Shown piece after piece: positions 9,750 to 16,875 of a stretch of DNA of 25,976 bases. The position numbers were made by a program, and so were the translations under genes. The stretch comes from a virus, in the IMG/VR virus record IMGVR_UViG_3300028372_000042, positions 1-25,976 of that record; one strand, 5' to 3'. The notes beneath the pieces were generated by a model, which saw only the letters and a program-made list of their open reading frames with translations, had not been told where the DNA came from and did not search any database. Positions within the stretch are counted from its first letter, which is position 1; each line of letters begins with the position of its first letter.

Positions 9750-10610
9750 CTACTTTTTCTTCTCTCTATCCATCTGCTCTCGCTCAATCTTATTCGACTC
9801 GCTAGTGATAATCTTAGCGGCGCGATTGAGACGATATAGTTGGTCAGCGACACCACCTCCAAAGAACGACTGATCGGCCTTCTCAGCGTAATACAAAGCC
9901 GACCCGATAACTTGGATCCATTCATCAATCCAAGATACCGGACATTCTGGATACTCGAAATTATCGAGAACAACCGAGTCGGCAACCTGCCTCTTCTCAG
10001 TCATATCGATAGCTTGAATCTGGGTTGGTCGGCGCCTCTTACTGGAGTACTTGTCCCTGCTCCGACCTGCCATCTTCCTTGCTTCTTCTAGCTTCTTCCT
10101 TGCTTCTTCCTTTTCTTTATCCTCTTCATCCTCCCCTTTCCCGTAGTTCTCACGGTACTCAAGGTCGAACTTGCCGCACGGTCGAGAGGGAGCGTATCCT
10201 TTTTCAAGGCAAACCCTACAGTCGTAAGTCTCAGCCTTGGTGCGGTTGTCATCGTCAGACTGCCAGTAAAGAAACCTCACGAAACCTTGAAACTTCTCTA
10301 CTCCCTCTTCGGAAAGGACAGTCAGGTCGTGATATATGAACTTACCAATCTCAGATAGGGTCTTGCTATCCAGCCAGTCTGCGCTCTTACCTTCCCACTC
10401 GACTAAGACCTTTTTGCCACCCTTCTTGACATACAGGTTATCCCAGCCTAGTAGCCCAGTGTGAGCCGCATAGACATACAGTCTGTCTGTCAGATTTAAC
10501 ACACCCTGCTCAGCCAGATCAGCGTACTCCCCTACTGTTAGACCTCGCACATAGAAGGTTGCGCCGTCCTTTTTGAACTCACGGACAAACCTCCCTAACT
10601 TGTGTTCCAT
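9750..10610 (-). CDS. Putative tail assembly protein upstream of tape measure
   Basis: A 286-residue soluble protein with no confident family match. Genes between the tube and tape measure genes in siphoviruses usually encode tail assembly chaperones (lambda gpG/gpGT role), which bind the tape measure and recruit tube subunits. Visible features: an N-terminal domain opening with FVREFKKDGATFYVRGLTVGEY, a Cys cluster C-x2-C-x10-C near residues 131-146 (DCRVCLEKG then PCGK), a strongly charged Lys/Glu segment at about 155-185, and a C-terminal helical part ending in REKKK. Start ATG follows GAGGGTG. It lies 25 bases before the tape measure gene and just after a terminator. A short A-rich run sits at the 3' end, but a -1 shift there stops after roughly 20 codons, so no gpGT-type fusion is supported. 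Chaperone role is inferred from position. Confidence 0.6.
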   Translation of the reverse strand: MEHKLGRFVREFKKDGATFYVRGLTVGEYADLAEQGVLNLTDRLYVYAAHTGLLGWDNLYVKKGGKKVLVEWEGKSADWLDSKTLSEIGKFIYHDLTVLSEEGVEKFQGFVRFLYWQSDDDNRTKAETYDCRVCLEKGYAPSRPCGKFDLEYRENYGKGEDEEDKEKEEARKKLEEARKMAGRSRDKYSSKRRRPTQIQAIDMTEKRQVADSVVLDNFEYPECPVSWIDEWIQVIGSALYYAEKADQSFFGGGVADQLYRLNRAAKIITSESNKIEREQMDREKKK

Positions 10611-10631
10611 TTGACACCCTCAAACCAAAAA

Positions 10632-10671
10632 ATCCCACCGCCTAGCAAATTCAATTGATAGACAGTGGGAT
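10632..10671 (-). terminator. Intrinsic terminator after the chaperone-type gene
   Basis: On the minus strand ATCCCAC pairs with GTGGGAT (7 base pairs, about 26-base loop) and is followed directly by a T6 run. The loop is long, so it is weaker than the other two terminators. The next gene starts only about 20 bases later with no room for a promoter, so partial readthrough is likely. Confidence 0.55.
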
Positions 10672-10676
10672 CGTTA

Positions 10677-10692
10677 TTGAACCCAGGTTCAA
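10677..10692. repeat. TGAAC-N4-GTTCA palindrome, copy at end of chaperone-type gene
   Basis: The sequence TTGAACC-CA-GGTTCAA has seven-base arms around a two-base centre. It lies between the stop codon at 10702 and the terminator that begins five bases further on. It is one of eight copies in the window. Confidence 0.75.
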
Positions 10693-10701
10693 AGACCGGG
10701 T

Positions 10702-11100
10702 TTACTCTTCGGCGCCGTCATCGCCGTCGTCAGCTTCACCTTCTTCTTCGCCAGCGGAGCCGTATTCGGCAATGAGTTCTTCCTGAAGTGTAATCGGTAG
10801 CAAGTTGAAACTTGCTTCTGGGTCGGAGTGGTCATACTCGATGGGTTGACCATTCCGAACAATTTTGTTGTTCCATCCACTCATTTGAGCGAGAGTCAGA
10901 TCCAGTGCCACTCGGTTAGAGCGGAACTGCGATACGCGACCCTTCTTGTTCAGACCGACCATCCCGTCTCGGATGTCAGCCTTCTTGCGTGCCGGGATTT
11001 TGGTGAAATAGATTTCGGCCCGTTCAGCCTTCGTCTCTTCACGCTCTGATACCGGAACGTACGTCAGTTTCTCACCAGGTTCTTGTACTTCAATAGCCAT
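10702..11100 (-). CDS. Putative tail assembly chaperone, internal start form
   Basis: An internal ATG at 11100 is preceded by GGAGG with a seven-base spacer, the best ribosome site in this region. It would produce a 132-residue soluble protein beginning MAIEVQEPGEKLTYVPVSE. The protein has a basic middle (IPARKKADIRDG), the segment ALDLTLAQMSGWNNKIVRNG, and a very acidic C-terminus (GEEEGEADDGDDGAEE). Size, solubility and place between tube and tape measure genes match the first tail assembly chaperone (lambda gpG-like position), though I see no diagnostic motif. An intrinsic terminator follows. I consider this the likelier main product of the locus. Confidence 0.6.
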   Translation of the reverse strand: MAIEVQEPGEKLTYVPVSEREETKAERAEIYFTKIPARKKADIRDGMVGLNKKGRVSQFRSNRVALDLTLAQMSGWNNKIVRNGQPIEYDHSDPEASFNLLPITLQEELIAEYGSAGEEEGEADDGDDGAEE

Positions 11101-11403
11101 CTGTCTTCCTCCAAATACTTCAACTAATGTCTCAAAAGTTTGCGTCAGATCATCATTCAGTGTCAGCCACAGTCTCATCGCTTTGCTCTGAATCACGAGC
11201 CATATCGTAAAACGCCCGTCTTCTAACTGTCTTCCAGTTAACCACAGAATAGTTTGAATTACAAAATTTAGCAGTCTAAGTATGGTGTAAATCGGAAGAC
11301 ACAGAAGCGCGCTAATCCATACGATACATCGATGAAAGTGGAATAATATCATGTAAGTGATAAGAATTGTCACAGCCGTAATCACTACAGCGGTCATTAT
11401 CAT
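10702..11403 (-). CDS. Membrane-anchored form of tail-region protein (long reading)
   Basis: Read from ATG 11403, this frame encodes about 233 residues. The first 65 or so are very hydrophobic (MIMTAVVITAVTILITYMIL, then LLCLPIYTILRLLNFVIQTI), giving two or three membrane helices, and the rest is soluble and ends in a Glu/Asp/Gly tail. A GGGGG-containing ribosome site precedes ATG 11403; an in-frame TTG lies at 11421, adjoining the stop of the upstream HExxH gene. The 3' half has its own much stronger ribosome site at 11100. So this may be a genuine dual-start gene, or an upstream membrane ORF that happens to remain open into the chaperone gene. I do not recognise the hydrophobic part. Its pairing with the preceding membrane-associated HExxH gene hints at a joint membrane role. 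Confidence 0.5.
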   Translation of the reverse strand: MIMTAVVITAVTILITYMILFHFHRCIVWISALLCLPIYTILRLLNFVIQTILWLTGRQLEDGRFTIWLVIQSKAMRLWLTLNDDLTQTFETLVEVFGGRQMAIEVQEPGEKLTYVPVSEREETKAERAEIYFTKIPARKKADIRDGMVGLNKKGRVSQFRSNRVALDLTLAQMSGWNNKIVRNGQPIEYDHSDPEASFNLLPITLQEELIAEYGSAGEEEGEADDGDDGAEE

Positions 11404-11421
11404 AGTCCCATCCCCCTTCAA

Positions 11422-12033
11422 CTATACAATGCCCCATCTGGGCAAAATGTTCCAGAAATCACGGATATTTATGTAGTATCCCTTGATGTCTCCGGAGTAT
11501 ATCTTATTTCTAAGATGTTCGAGCAAACCCAGTACAAAACTGTAAGAGGGCCACGTCCATGCATACTTCGGGCCGCTCAGCCACGTCGCCCACCCCTCTA
11601 TTGTAGCTTGCGGGATGTAGCCGTACTCCTCGTAATAGGTCAACATTTGAAATGTATAACCCCTTAGCTCCCAGAACAGCCGAAACGGGTTGATAATCGG
11701 AAGCAGTAAGAAGTAACTCACCAGGAAGAAAACGGGGCGCGACTGCATATCCCTGATGTGGATATACTCGTGACGATAGAGCGCGTATGTACCAGCATTC
11801 TGCAAGTCCTCATACCGCTCACCTTCAGGATGGAGGATCCATTTCCATACACCCTGAGACATCCTCCCCCAAGCTGGAACCACTTTACCAACCAGCCTTA
11901 AGAACCACAGCAGAAGGCAAAGAGCCAAGGGCTGCTTCCTTTTGTCACCCTTTGAAACGATCTCAAAACCATCTACCGCCTCTTCAGCATGGCTAATAAA
12001 ATCTTCTACTTTTTCTTTTGAGACTGTGCTCAT
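11422..12033 (-). CDS. Membrane-associated HExxH putative zinc metallopeptidase
   Basis: A protein of 203 residues if started at ATG 12033, which has GGGAGAA five bases upstream; an ATG at 12045 lies inside that ribosome site and is less likely. The motif RHEYIHIRDMQ (H88-E89-Y-I-H92) is the zinc-binding HExxH of many metallopeptidases, and FWELRGY about 30 residues later offers a Glu (E122) as possible third ligand. Hydrophobic segments flank it: ALCLLLWFLRLVGKVV near residue 40 and FFLVSYFLLLPIINPF right after the motif, so it probably sits at a membrane. It lies between the tube and chaperone genes, directly after a terminator, a spot where accessory genes are sometimes inserted. Possible roles are tail or capsid protein processing or an action on host membrane proteins. 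Activity is inferred from one motif. Confidence 0.65.
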   Translation of the reverse strand: MSTVSKEKVEDFISHAEEAVDGFEIVSKGDKRKQPLALCLLLWFLRLVGKVVPAWGRMSQGVWKWILHPEGERYEDLQNAGTYALYRHEYIHIRDMQSRPVFFLVSYFLLLPIINPFRLFWELRGYTFQMLTYYEEYGYIPQATIEGWATWLSGPKYAWTWPSYSFVLGLLEHLRNKIYSGDIKGYYINIRDFWNILPRWGIV

Positions 12034-12052
12034 TGCTTCTCCCATGTAAAAA

Positions 12053-12076
12053 CCCCCACCGGGAATCCGGTGGGGG
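12053..12076 (-). terminator. Strong intrinsic terminator after tail tube gene
   Basis: A perfect ten-base-pair stem (CCCCCACCGG with CCGGTGGGGG) closes a four-base loop and is followed on the minus strand by T5. It lies 36 bases past the tube gene stop and only about 20 bases before the next gene. High tube mRNA with reduced downstream readthrough would suit the large number of tube subunits needed. Confidence 0.9.
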
Positions 12077-12090
12077 TGAACTTAGGTTCA
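12077..12090. repeat. TGAAC-N4-GTTCA palindrome, copy at tail tube terminator
   Basis: TGAACTTAGGTTCA, palindromic except for one central position, directly abuts the terminator stem with no spacer. It starts 22 bases downstream of the tube gene stop codon. Confidence 0.8.
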
Positions 12091-12112
12091 ACCGCTAGGG
12101 CTGAACTTTAGT

Positions 12113-14011
12113 TTAGACAGTGAGTTCGACATCCTCATCTTCACCGTTGACGATGATGACCACGAGGTCAGTCGTCTTCAGCTTGCGATCAGGGACAGCC
12201 GTAATCGGCATGTCGTGCTGGATGTAGCCCTTGCCCTCGATATTCGGCGTGTTACCGTCGAATTTGCAACGAGGGAGGAAGGCGTACATCTGGGGACGGA
12301 TATTGGTCGAACCAATGTATGCGTCCCAGCCCTCAGTGATGCACTTGAATTCGAGCGAGAAGAACTCACCCTCCATGAATTTGACGTAGTGCTTACCATC
12401 ATCAAATTCCATCGTCACCTGCGCGGTAACCGCTGCATCCTCTTCAGGCATAGCAGCACGCTCACGCGAACCAAGCATGTACTTGTCGGTGTTGATGTTG
12501 TTCTCAAGGGTGACGTTACCACCCATGACCTCCTCGAAGTAACCACCCATGTAGGCCATGGTCTCGAATGAGGTAAGGGGCTTGTCACTCGACTCAATCA
12601 GGGCGTCAACCGCGATCGAGGTCCGGCTATCAACGTTGCCACCTTTGGGGTGGAAGCGCTGGATAGCAATGGTCTTAGTGGTGTCAGCGTCGATACCGCT
12701 AAGGGTTACAGTGCCGTCGCCATTGTCGGTCTTCGTGGTGTACACGATACCGGTTTCCTCACGCAGTGTAAGCTGCGCAGTACCCTGAGAGAGTCCAGCC
12801 GGGTCTGGGAACGCGTTAGCATTCCGCACCGTCACGCTGGTGGCGCCGGGGAGTACATCCTCAGCCAGCACAGCCATGGCGTACTCGGCCTTTCCGACGT
12901 AGCTGGCAGTACCAGTCACAATCGAGTTCTGCTCATAGTTGAGCGTAAGGGTCGAAGTACGGCACCCGCTGTACAGGAAGACAGCCGCGTCACGGTCGAC
13001 CTCAATGGTCAGACCAACGGGAAGTCGCCTGCCACGCTCCATGTGGTGCGTGATAACGCCGTCATACGATCCCGAAGGGTCGTAGTCGTACGCCCAGTGG
13101 CCAATTCCCACAGGTGGCGCGTCAGTCCAGGTCGTAGCGGCAGCAGTGTTTTGAGCAAGGCTCGCAACACCAACAACCACAACATCTTGGAAATCTCCGA
13201 CAACTGCGGTGGCCGGGTCCGCTGTGGCAGGGTCGAGGTAGAGACGCATGCCGGGGTTGCCGTCACTGTCATTCTCTGCGACCGCCTCAAAGTACCGATA
13301 CTCGGTACGATCGGAACCAATCTTGACGATTCCGCCATCGGCGCTGAAATCGGGAGCAACAGCGTTGCCCTCTGCATCCCAGACAGCCTTGACCAGCACC
13401 GAGATCACATCGGTTGTAGTCCAACCGGTGTAAGTCCCGTCAGTGACGCTTGCTCCAGCGCTATCAGCGATAGCAATCTCGTTGCCACACGCGCTGTCAT
13501 ATGCGTAACCAGCGTCGCCAGTTCCCGCATCAAAGGTCAAATCACCTTCGAGAAATCCAGTTGCCCCGGTTCGGTGGACGACGGCGAACAGTCCGCCAGC
13601 GCCATTGAAACCACCCGAGTGAGCCTCGTCAAGAGCGATGACGGCTTTGAAATCTCCATCTTGCCCTTGAGAAACCTGGATAGCATCCTTAGTGATACGG
13701 CCATGAACGCCGCCGTCAGTCTTCGGGCACTTGACGTAATCGCCAAGCGCATGGCGGACCACCATGCCAAGGCCCGAAGCCTTTTGTTCAAAGTTCAAGT
13801 CACCGCTGATATCAACCGTGCCTCGAATCAAGTCGGCTGCGCCTCGGTCACCCCGAATGGCCTCCGACTGTAGAGTGTTCTCATTCGCAGAAAGCGATTC
13901 GCCGGTAAAGTCGATTCGGTGTGTAGGTCGCTGCCTCACACCAAGTACGCTTTCCTCGGCAATCTTTACACTACCACGACCTCCAATGGCCGCACGAGTT
14001 GCTACACCCAT
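12113..14011 (-). CDS. Major tail tube protein (Phage_tube_2-like), enlarged
   Basis: It forms the stacked rings of the tail tube. The first 95 residues fit the Phage_tube_2 pattern: SVKIAEESVLGVRQRPTH, then FTGESLSANENTLQSEAIRG, then TVDISGDLNFEQKASGLGM and VRHALGDYV. ATG 14011 has AAGGAGG six bases upstream. At 632 residues it is about twice the usual size for this family. Extra material includes a Gly/Asp/Thr-rich part at about 95-300 and a beta-rich module near 380-460 with SVTVRNANAFPDPAGLSQ. The core seems to resume towards the C-terminus (about 470-610), so these look like surface insertions on a normal tube fold. It follows the tail terminator-like gene by 23 bases and has its own strong transcription terminator. 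No sheath gene is nearby. Confidence 0.85.
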   Translation of the reverse strand: MGVATRAAIGGRGSVKIAEESVLGVRQRPTHRIDFTGESLSANENTLQSEAIRGDRGAADLIRGTVDISGDLNFEQKASGLGMVVRHALGDYVKCPKTDGGVHGRITKDAIQVSQGQDGDFKAVIALDEAHSGGFNGAGGLFAVVHRTGATGFLEGDLTFDAGTGDAGYAYDSACGNEIAIADSAGASVTDGTYTGWTTTDVISVLVKAVWDAEGNAVAPDFSADGGIVKIGSDRTEYRYFEAVAENDSDGNPGMRLYLDPATADPATAVVGDFQDVVVVGVASLAQNTAAATTWTDAPPVGIGHWAYDYDPSGSYDGVITHHMERGRRLPVGLTIEVDRDAAVFLYSGCRTSTLTLNYEQNSIVTGTASYVGKAEYAMAVLAEDVLPGATSVTVRNANAFPDPAGLSQGTAQLTLREETGIVYTTKTDNGDGTVTLSGIDADTTKTIAIQRFHPKGGNVDSRTSIAVDALIESSDKPLTSFETMAYMGGYFEEVMGGNVTLENNINTDKYMLGSRERAAMPEEDAAVTAQVTMEFDDGKHYVKFMEGEFFSLEFKCITEGWDAYIGSTNIRPQMYAFLPRCKFDGNTPNIEGKGYIQHDMPITAVPDRKLKTTDLVVIIVNGEDEDVELTV

Positions 14012-14034
14012 TTCAATCCTCCTTCAAATTCTTT

Positions 14035-14577
14035 TCATTTCCTGCTGGAAACTCTGCTTCTATCATTGTAAGGGTAAACGATCTTGATATTGACGTTAGA
14101 CACGGACATCAGTTTGCCATTCACTATTCTGGGCTTTGGGAAGAGGTCTACCTCTTCCAAGGTGGGCTGTCCAAGAACTATACCACCAAGGTCTAGGTTC
14201 CTGTGTACCACCTGAAACAACCACCATGCTACTGCTCTCAGACGGTCGCTGGCATCCTTTGTCTCGATAGCGGGGATGATGTACTGCACATTGCAGTAGA
14301 ACAACATCTTGCGATCGATAGGTTCACCAGACATACCGCCCAGTGTATCGGTGGATGGCGTGAAGCCATTACACCATACAAATAGAGACGGAAGATCCTT
14401 CACTTCTAGTTCATCTGGGTTGGCATCTTCAAACTGGCTTGGCTTGTTAAGAAACTTCAGCCGTTCGTCGTGTCTGAACCCTGTTTTACAGATGTCCAGT
14501 AGGCCGCGCTCGATGTCCTTAATGAGCCCATCCCTTCCAACCTTGAACTTCCTTTCATTATGCGTAATCTCAGACAT
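14035..14577 (-). CDS. Putative tail terminator / tail completion protein
   Basis: A 180-residue protein in the slot just before the tube gene, where lambda gpU-like tail terminators lie; these cap the tube and join it to the head. Its order is an N-terminal helical part (GLIKDIERGLLDICKTGF), a central beta-rich part (LPSLFVWCNGF, then RKMLFYCNVQYIIPAIE) and a helix-strand end (DRLRAVAWWLFQVVHRNLDL, then SVSNVNIKIVYPY). This alternating pattern, a conserved-looking hydrophobic C-terminal strand and the size suit gpU/minor-tail-terminator folds. Start is ATG 14577 with AAGG upstream, next to the preceding gene's TAG. No diagnostic motif was recognised; assignment rests mostly on position. Confidence 0.6.
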   Translation of the reverse strand: MSEITHNERKFKVGRDGLIKDIERGLLDICKTGFRHDERLKFLNKPSQFEDANPDELEVKDLPSLFVWCNGFTPSTDTLGGMSGEPIDRKMLFYCNVQYIIPAIETKDASDRLRAVAWWLFQVVHRNLDLGGIVLGQPTLEEVDLFPKPRIVNGKLMSVSNVNIKIVYPYNDRSRVSSRK

Positions 14578-14579
14578 CT

Positions 14580-15272
14580 CTACACCTTCAATTCAAGCTT
14601 GTTGAAAACATCTACAACCGGCTGTACAAAACCCTTCTTAACCACGTCTCGCATGGCAGACTGAATAAGCTTCCAATGGCTGTCATCAAAGTCGACAACC
14701 CCATCCGAACTTTGGATGATCTTTTGGTCCACAAACCAATCAGTGAATGTCTCGTACAGATGAGGAAACTGGTCCAGGTTCATCTCGTACCGGCCAGAAA
14801 CCAAGAGGTTACCCACCGACAAGTAGTCGTTACCGCCGTTTTGAAAGGCTTCCTCAATCTTGCCATGCATCATACCCGTCCAAAGGGTCCACGATGAATG
14901 ACTGATATTCTGGTCGTTGTGCCAAGCCGGTTGTCCCATATTCTCACGCTTCCACCTGATATGAGGCGATTCACCTCCTCCCATCATAGCTTTATGAATG
15001 CGCTGGATCTCTTCGTACCTGTCTTCAAAGGCCGCGACATACTCTTTCTTGACCTGATCCATTAGGGTCTTACTAACTCCAAAACCACCGGAGGAAGACA
15101 ACTTTTGGCGATTCTTGAAGACATCCCCAGTCTGGAACATACGGTCATTGATGAACTCCTTTCCGAAGTTCTTCTCAAGCTTTGTCTTGACCTTCTTCTG
15201 TGTTTCCTCGAAGACAGACTCCACCCTCTTCTTGATGGAGGACGCCTTATTCTTGAGCCTGATTTTAAACAT
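14580..15272 (-). CDS. Putative neck / head-tail completion protein
   Basis: A 230-residue soluble protein. The N-terminus is a basic amphipathic helix (FKIRLKNKASSIKKRVESVF), continuing into KKVKTKLEKNFGKEF. The remainder is mixed, with aromatic residues (HIRWKRENMGQPAWHND). Small proteins beginning with a long basic helix between adaptor and tail terminator are commonly HK97 gp10-like neck proteins, and this one is a plausible but larger relative. Its ATG shares one base with the stop of the upstream adaptor gene (TAATG), so the two are probably translationally coupled. Function is inferred from gene order. Confidence 0.55.
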   Translation of the reverse strand: MFKIRLKNKASSIKKRVESVFEETQKKVKTKLEKNFGKEFINDRMFQTGDVFKNRQKLSSSGGFGVSKTLMDQVKKEYVAAFEDRYEEIQRIHKAMMGGGESPHIRWKRENMGQPAWHNDQNISHSSWTLWTGMMHGKIEEAFQNGGNDYLSVGNLLVSGRYEMNLDQFPHLYETFTDWFVDQKIIQSSDGVVDFDDSHWKLIQSAMRDVVKKGFVQPVVDVFNKLELKV

Positions 15273-16102
15273 TACTCGAAGATATCTCCAGTTTGAGCAT
15301 CGCGAGTCGCATCGTTGAAGTTCTCCGTCATCGGAGAAAGCCCAGGTCCAGTGTCTTGAACACCAAACTGGTCAATGAATGTCGGGAAGGCAGCGGCTCT
15401 CGGCGCGTGATAACCCTCCGACTCAATATAGCTTTTGACCAGCTTCTCAGCACGCTTCTTCCATCTCCCTGCGTAAGTACGCTCGGGTGTCACTTGCTCC
15501 TTGTAAATGTTCACAAAGGTGCCAGTGTAGATGTAGTAAGCGGCAAGGTAGGCTGTAGCAATAGCAATAATATCGGGAACCGGTCTGTCTGGATCTGCTG
15601 GGTCAAAGTGCCGAGTCTCCCCGTCAACATACATGTCAACAGTGGACTCACTCAGCATCCCGTCAATCTCAACTTCCGTCTGCTCGATATAGTCATCACC
15701 CTGTGCGTCTGAAAGATGAGAGTCAAACCTCATGTAGACGCGATCCCCAGTCTCGATGGTGCCGAACCAGCATGTGGACGGGATTGTAATCATACCATCC
15801 GGAGTCGTGTAACTCGCTGAAATGTCAGCACCGGTATCGAGGAGGATCTCTTGCTTAATCTTCGGGGTGATTTGGTAGACGTTGAAAAGGGTAGGACTTG
15901 TGAACTTGAACTTAAGTTCAAAGTCACCCTTGAAGTCAGAACTCGTCTGAACCTCATTAAACTTGAAGCCCATATCTACGTTTGGCGAGTCGTTACTATC
16001 GCTCAGTTCTACTTCCGTCAATGAATCCGAAAACCTTACAGTCTCTCGATCGGAGGCTCTTAATACATTCTTAACCTTGTCGAGAGTGGTATATGTTGGC
16101 AC
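15272..16102 (-). CDS. Putative head-tail adaptor (connector) protein
   Basis: A 276-residue protein read from GTG 16102, preceded by GAGGAG five bases upstream. The C-terminal half resembles Mu gp36/DUF1320-like and other adaptor proteins that dock under the portal: VPDIIAIATAYLAAYYIYTG, then RWKKRAEKLVKSYIESEGY. These proteins typically have a helical bundle in which one long helix precedes a second basic one. The N-terminal half is more beta-like (VYQITPKIKQEILLDTG, TCWFGTIETGDRVYMRFD) and may be an added domain. It opens the joining-gene set after the small membrane genes. It contains a copy of the window's palindrome encoding E-L-K-F. Adaptor assignment is moderate. Confidence 0.6.
   Translation of the reverse strand: MPTYTTLDKVKNVLRASDRETVRFSDSLTEVELSDSNDSPNVDMGFKFNEVQTSSDFKGDFELKFKFTSPTLFNVYQITPKIKQEILLDTGADISASYTTPDGMITIPSTCWFGTIETGDRVYMRFDSHLSDAQGDDYIEQTEVEIDGMLSESTVDMYVDGETRHFDPADPDRPVPDIIAIATAYLAAYYIYTGTFVNIYKEQVTPERTYAGRWKKRAEKLVKSYIESEGYHAPRAAAFPTFIDQFGVQDTGPGLSPMTENFNDATRDAQTGDIFE
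15906..15921. repeat. TGAAC-N4-GTTCA palindrome, copy inside adaptor gene
   Basis: TTGAACTTAAGTTCAA, a perfect 16-base palindrome, encodes E-L-K-F in the adaptor frame, the same codon phase as the copies at 1872, 3139 and 25288. Confidence 0.8.
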
Positions 16103-16113
16103 CTCTACTCCTC

Positions 16114-16596
16114 TTAGCTGTTAGGGTTGTCAGGACTGTTGCCACCCATGTAAGACCAGTAGCCGTACATGCCTCCTATCAAGAGGACGCTAGCACCAAA
16201 CAGGATGTAAGGGTTTTCCCAAAAGTCTGGCTCCTGCACTTCCACCATCTTCTGATAGTGGTCGTTCATGAAGACGACTTCCTCGTGTAGCCTGTTGATT
16301 GTCCGGCCCTGTGATTCTACGATTGACTCCAGTATGTTGGCCTTGAGAGTCAGTATCTCTACTTCCTTCTCACTGAGTTCCTTCATCTGGAGATCGCTGA
16401 GAAGCTTTCGAGACTTTTCTTTTGGCAGGTAGTAGTGGACTTCGCCATCTATCTTGATGTAGCGGTCTCCACCTTTGTCCTTTGGCAAGTACTCACATTC
16501 CTGAGCAGCCAAATGAAAGGGCAGAAGTAGCGTCGCACTAAAAACCAAGAGACTTAGAAAGCCGCTCAAGTTCTTCCAGTTCCATTGACGCAACAT
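16114..16596 (-). CDS. Secreted, C-terminally anchored protein (spanin-like shape)
   Basis: A 160-residue protein with a signal-peptide-like N-terminus (LSGFLSLLVFSATLLLPFHL then AAQEC), a periplasmic-type charged coiled-coil middle (KELSEKEVEILTLKANIL, ESQGRTINRLHEEV) and one C-terminal membrane helix (ILFGASVLLIGGMYGYW). This order, an export signal first and a membrane anchor last, is that of unimolecular spanins such as T1 gp11, which link inner and outer membranes at lysis. However the residues before Cys (A-Q-E-C) do not make a normal lipobox, so lipidation is doubtful. The start lies within the preceding gene in a different frame (59-base overlap), recalling Rz/Rz1 nesting. A structural role is equally possible. 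Confidence 0.5.
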   Translation of the reverse strand: MLRQWNWKNLSGFLSLLVFSATLLLPFHLAAQECEYLPKDKGGDRYIKIDGEVHYYLPKEKSRKLLSDLQMKELSEKEVEILTLKANILESIVESQGRTINRLHEEVVFMNDHYQKMVEVQEPDFWENPYILFGASVLLIGGMYGYWSYMGGNSPDNPNS

Positions 16597-16873
16597 CTTC
16601 TTTTACCTCGCTTTTCTTCTGTCGGATCTCCTCCAGTTTCTCCGAAGCCTCTCCAACCTTCTTACGCTGTTCTTCCGTCTTGGTAGACGAACGTTTCACA
16701 GCGTCGGAGATTATCTCGGTTCGCCTATCGAAGACCCATTTGGTCAACTTCTTGGTTGCACGTTCGGCCCCTTCTTCACCTAGGAAGAGAGGCTTGAGCA
16801 TAAAAAGCAACACGAGTGCGAGGACGAAAACCACTGAAATCAGATGCCATTTATACTTAAGTAAGAACTTCAT
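16538..16873 (-). CDS. Single-pass membrane coiled-coil protein (i-spanin-like)
   Basis: About 111 residues from ATG 16873, which has GAGGTG five bases upstream; a GTG at 16879 in the same frame overlaps the upstream stop. The N-terminus is one membrane helix (LISVVFVLALVLLFMLKPLF) after a short basic cytoplasmic tail. The remainder is strongly charged and heptad-like (KTEEQRKKVGEASEKLEEI, KKSEVKEDVASMELEEL). This N-terminal anchor plus periplasmic coiled coil is the architecture of Rz-type inner membrane spanins in Gram-negative phages. The next gene starts inside it in another frame. Sequence identity to known spanins cannot be judged here, so the call is architectural. Confidence 0.5.
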   Translation of the reverse strand: MKFLLKYKWHLISVVFVLALVLLFMLKPLFLGEEGAERATKKLTKWVFDRRTEIISDAVKRSSTKTEEQRKKVGEASEKLEEIRQKKSEVKEDVASMELEELERLSKSLGF

Positions 16874-16875
16874 TT

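Noticed and set aside
9725-9800. A -1 frameshift at the A-rich end of the 286-residue gene giving a gpG/gpGT-type fusion
   Set aside because: Reading on in the -1 frame gives only about 20 codons before a stop, so no chaperone-type extension domain would be made.
12033-12045. ATG 12045 as start of the HExxH gene
   Set aside because: It lies inside the ribosome-binding sequence for ATG 12033 and right after the terminator T-run, with no site of its own.
12650-13873. Long plus-strand open frame opposite the tail tube gene
   Set aside because: It is exactly antisense to a well-supported tube gene, has no ribosome site or recognisable family, and its composition is what the complement of biased codons gives.
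14759-14785. Half-site with GGTTCA resembling the palindrome in the neck gene
   Set aside because: The left arm has five mismatches; treated as background.
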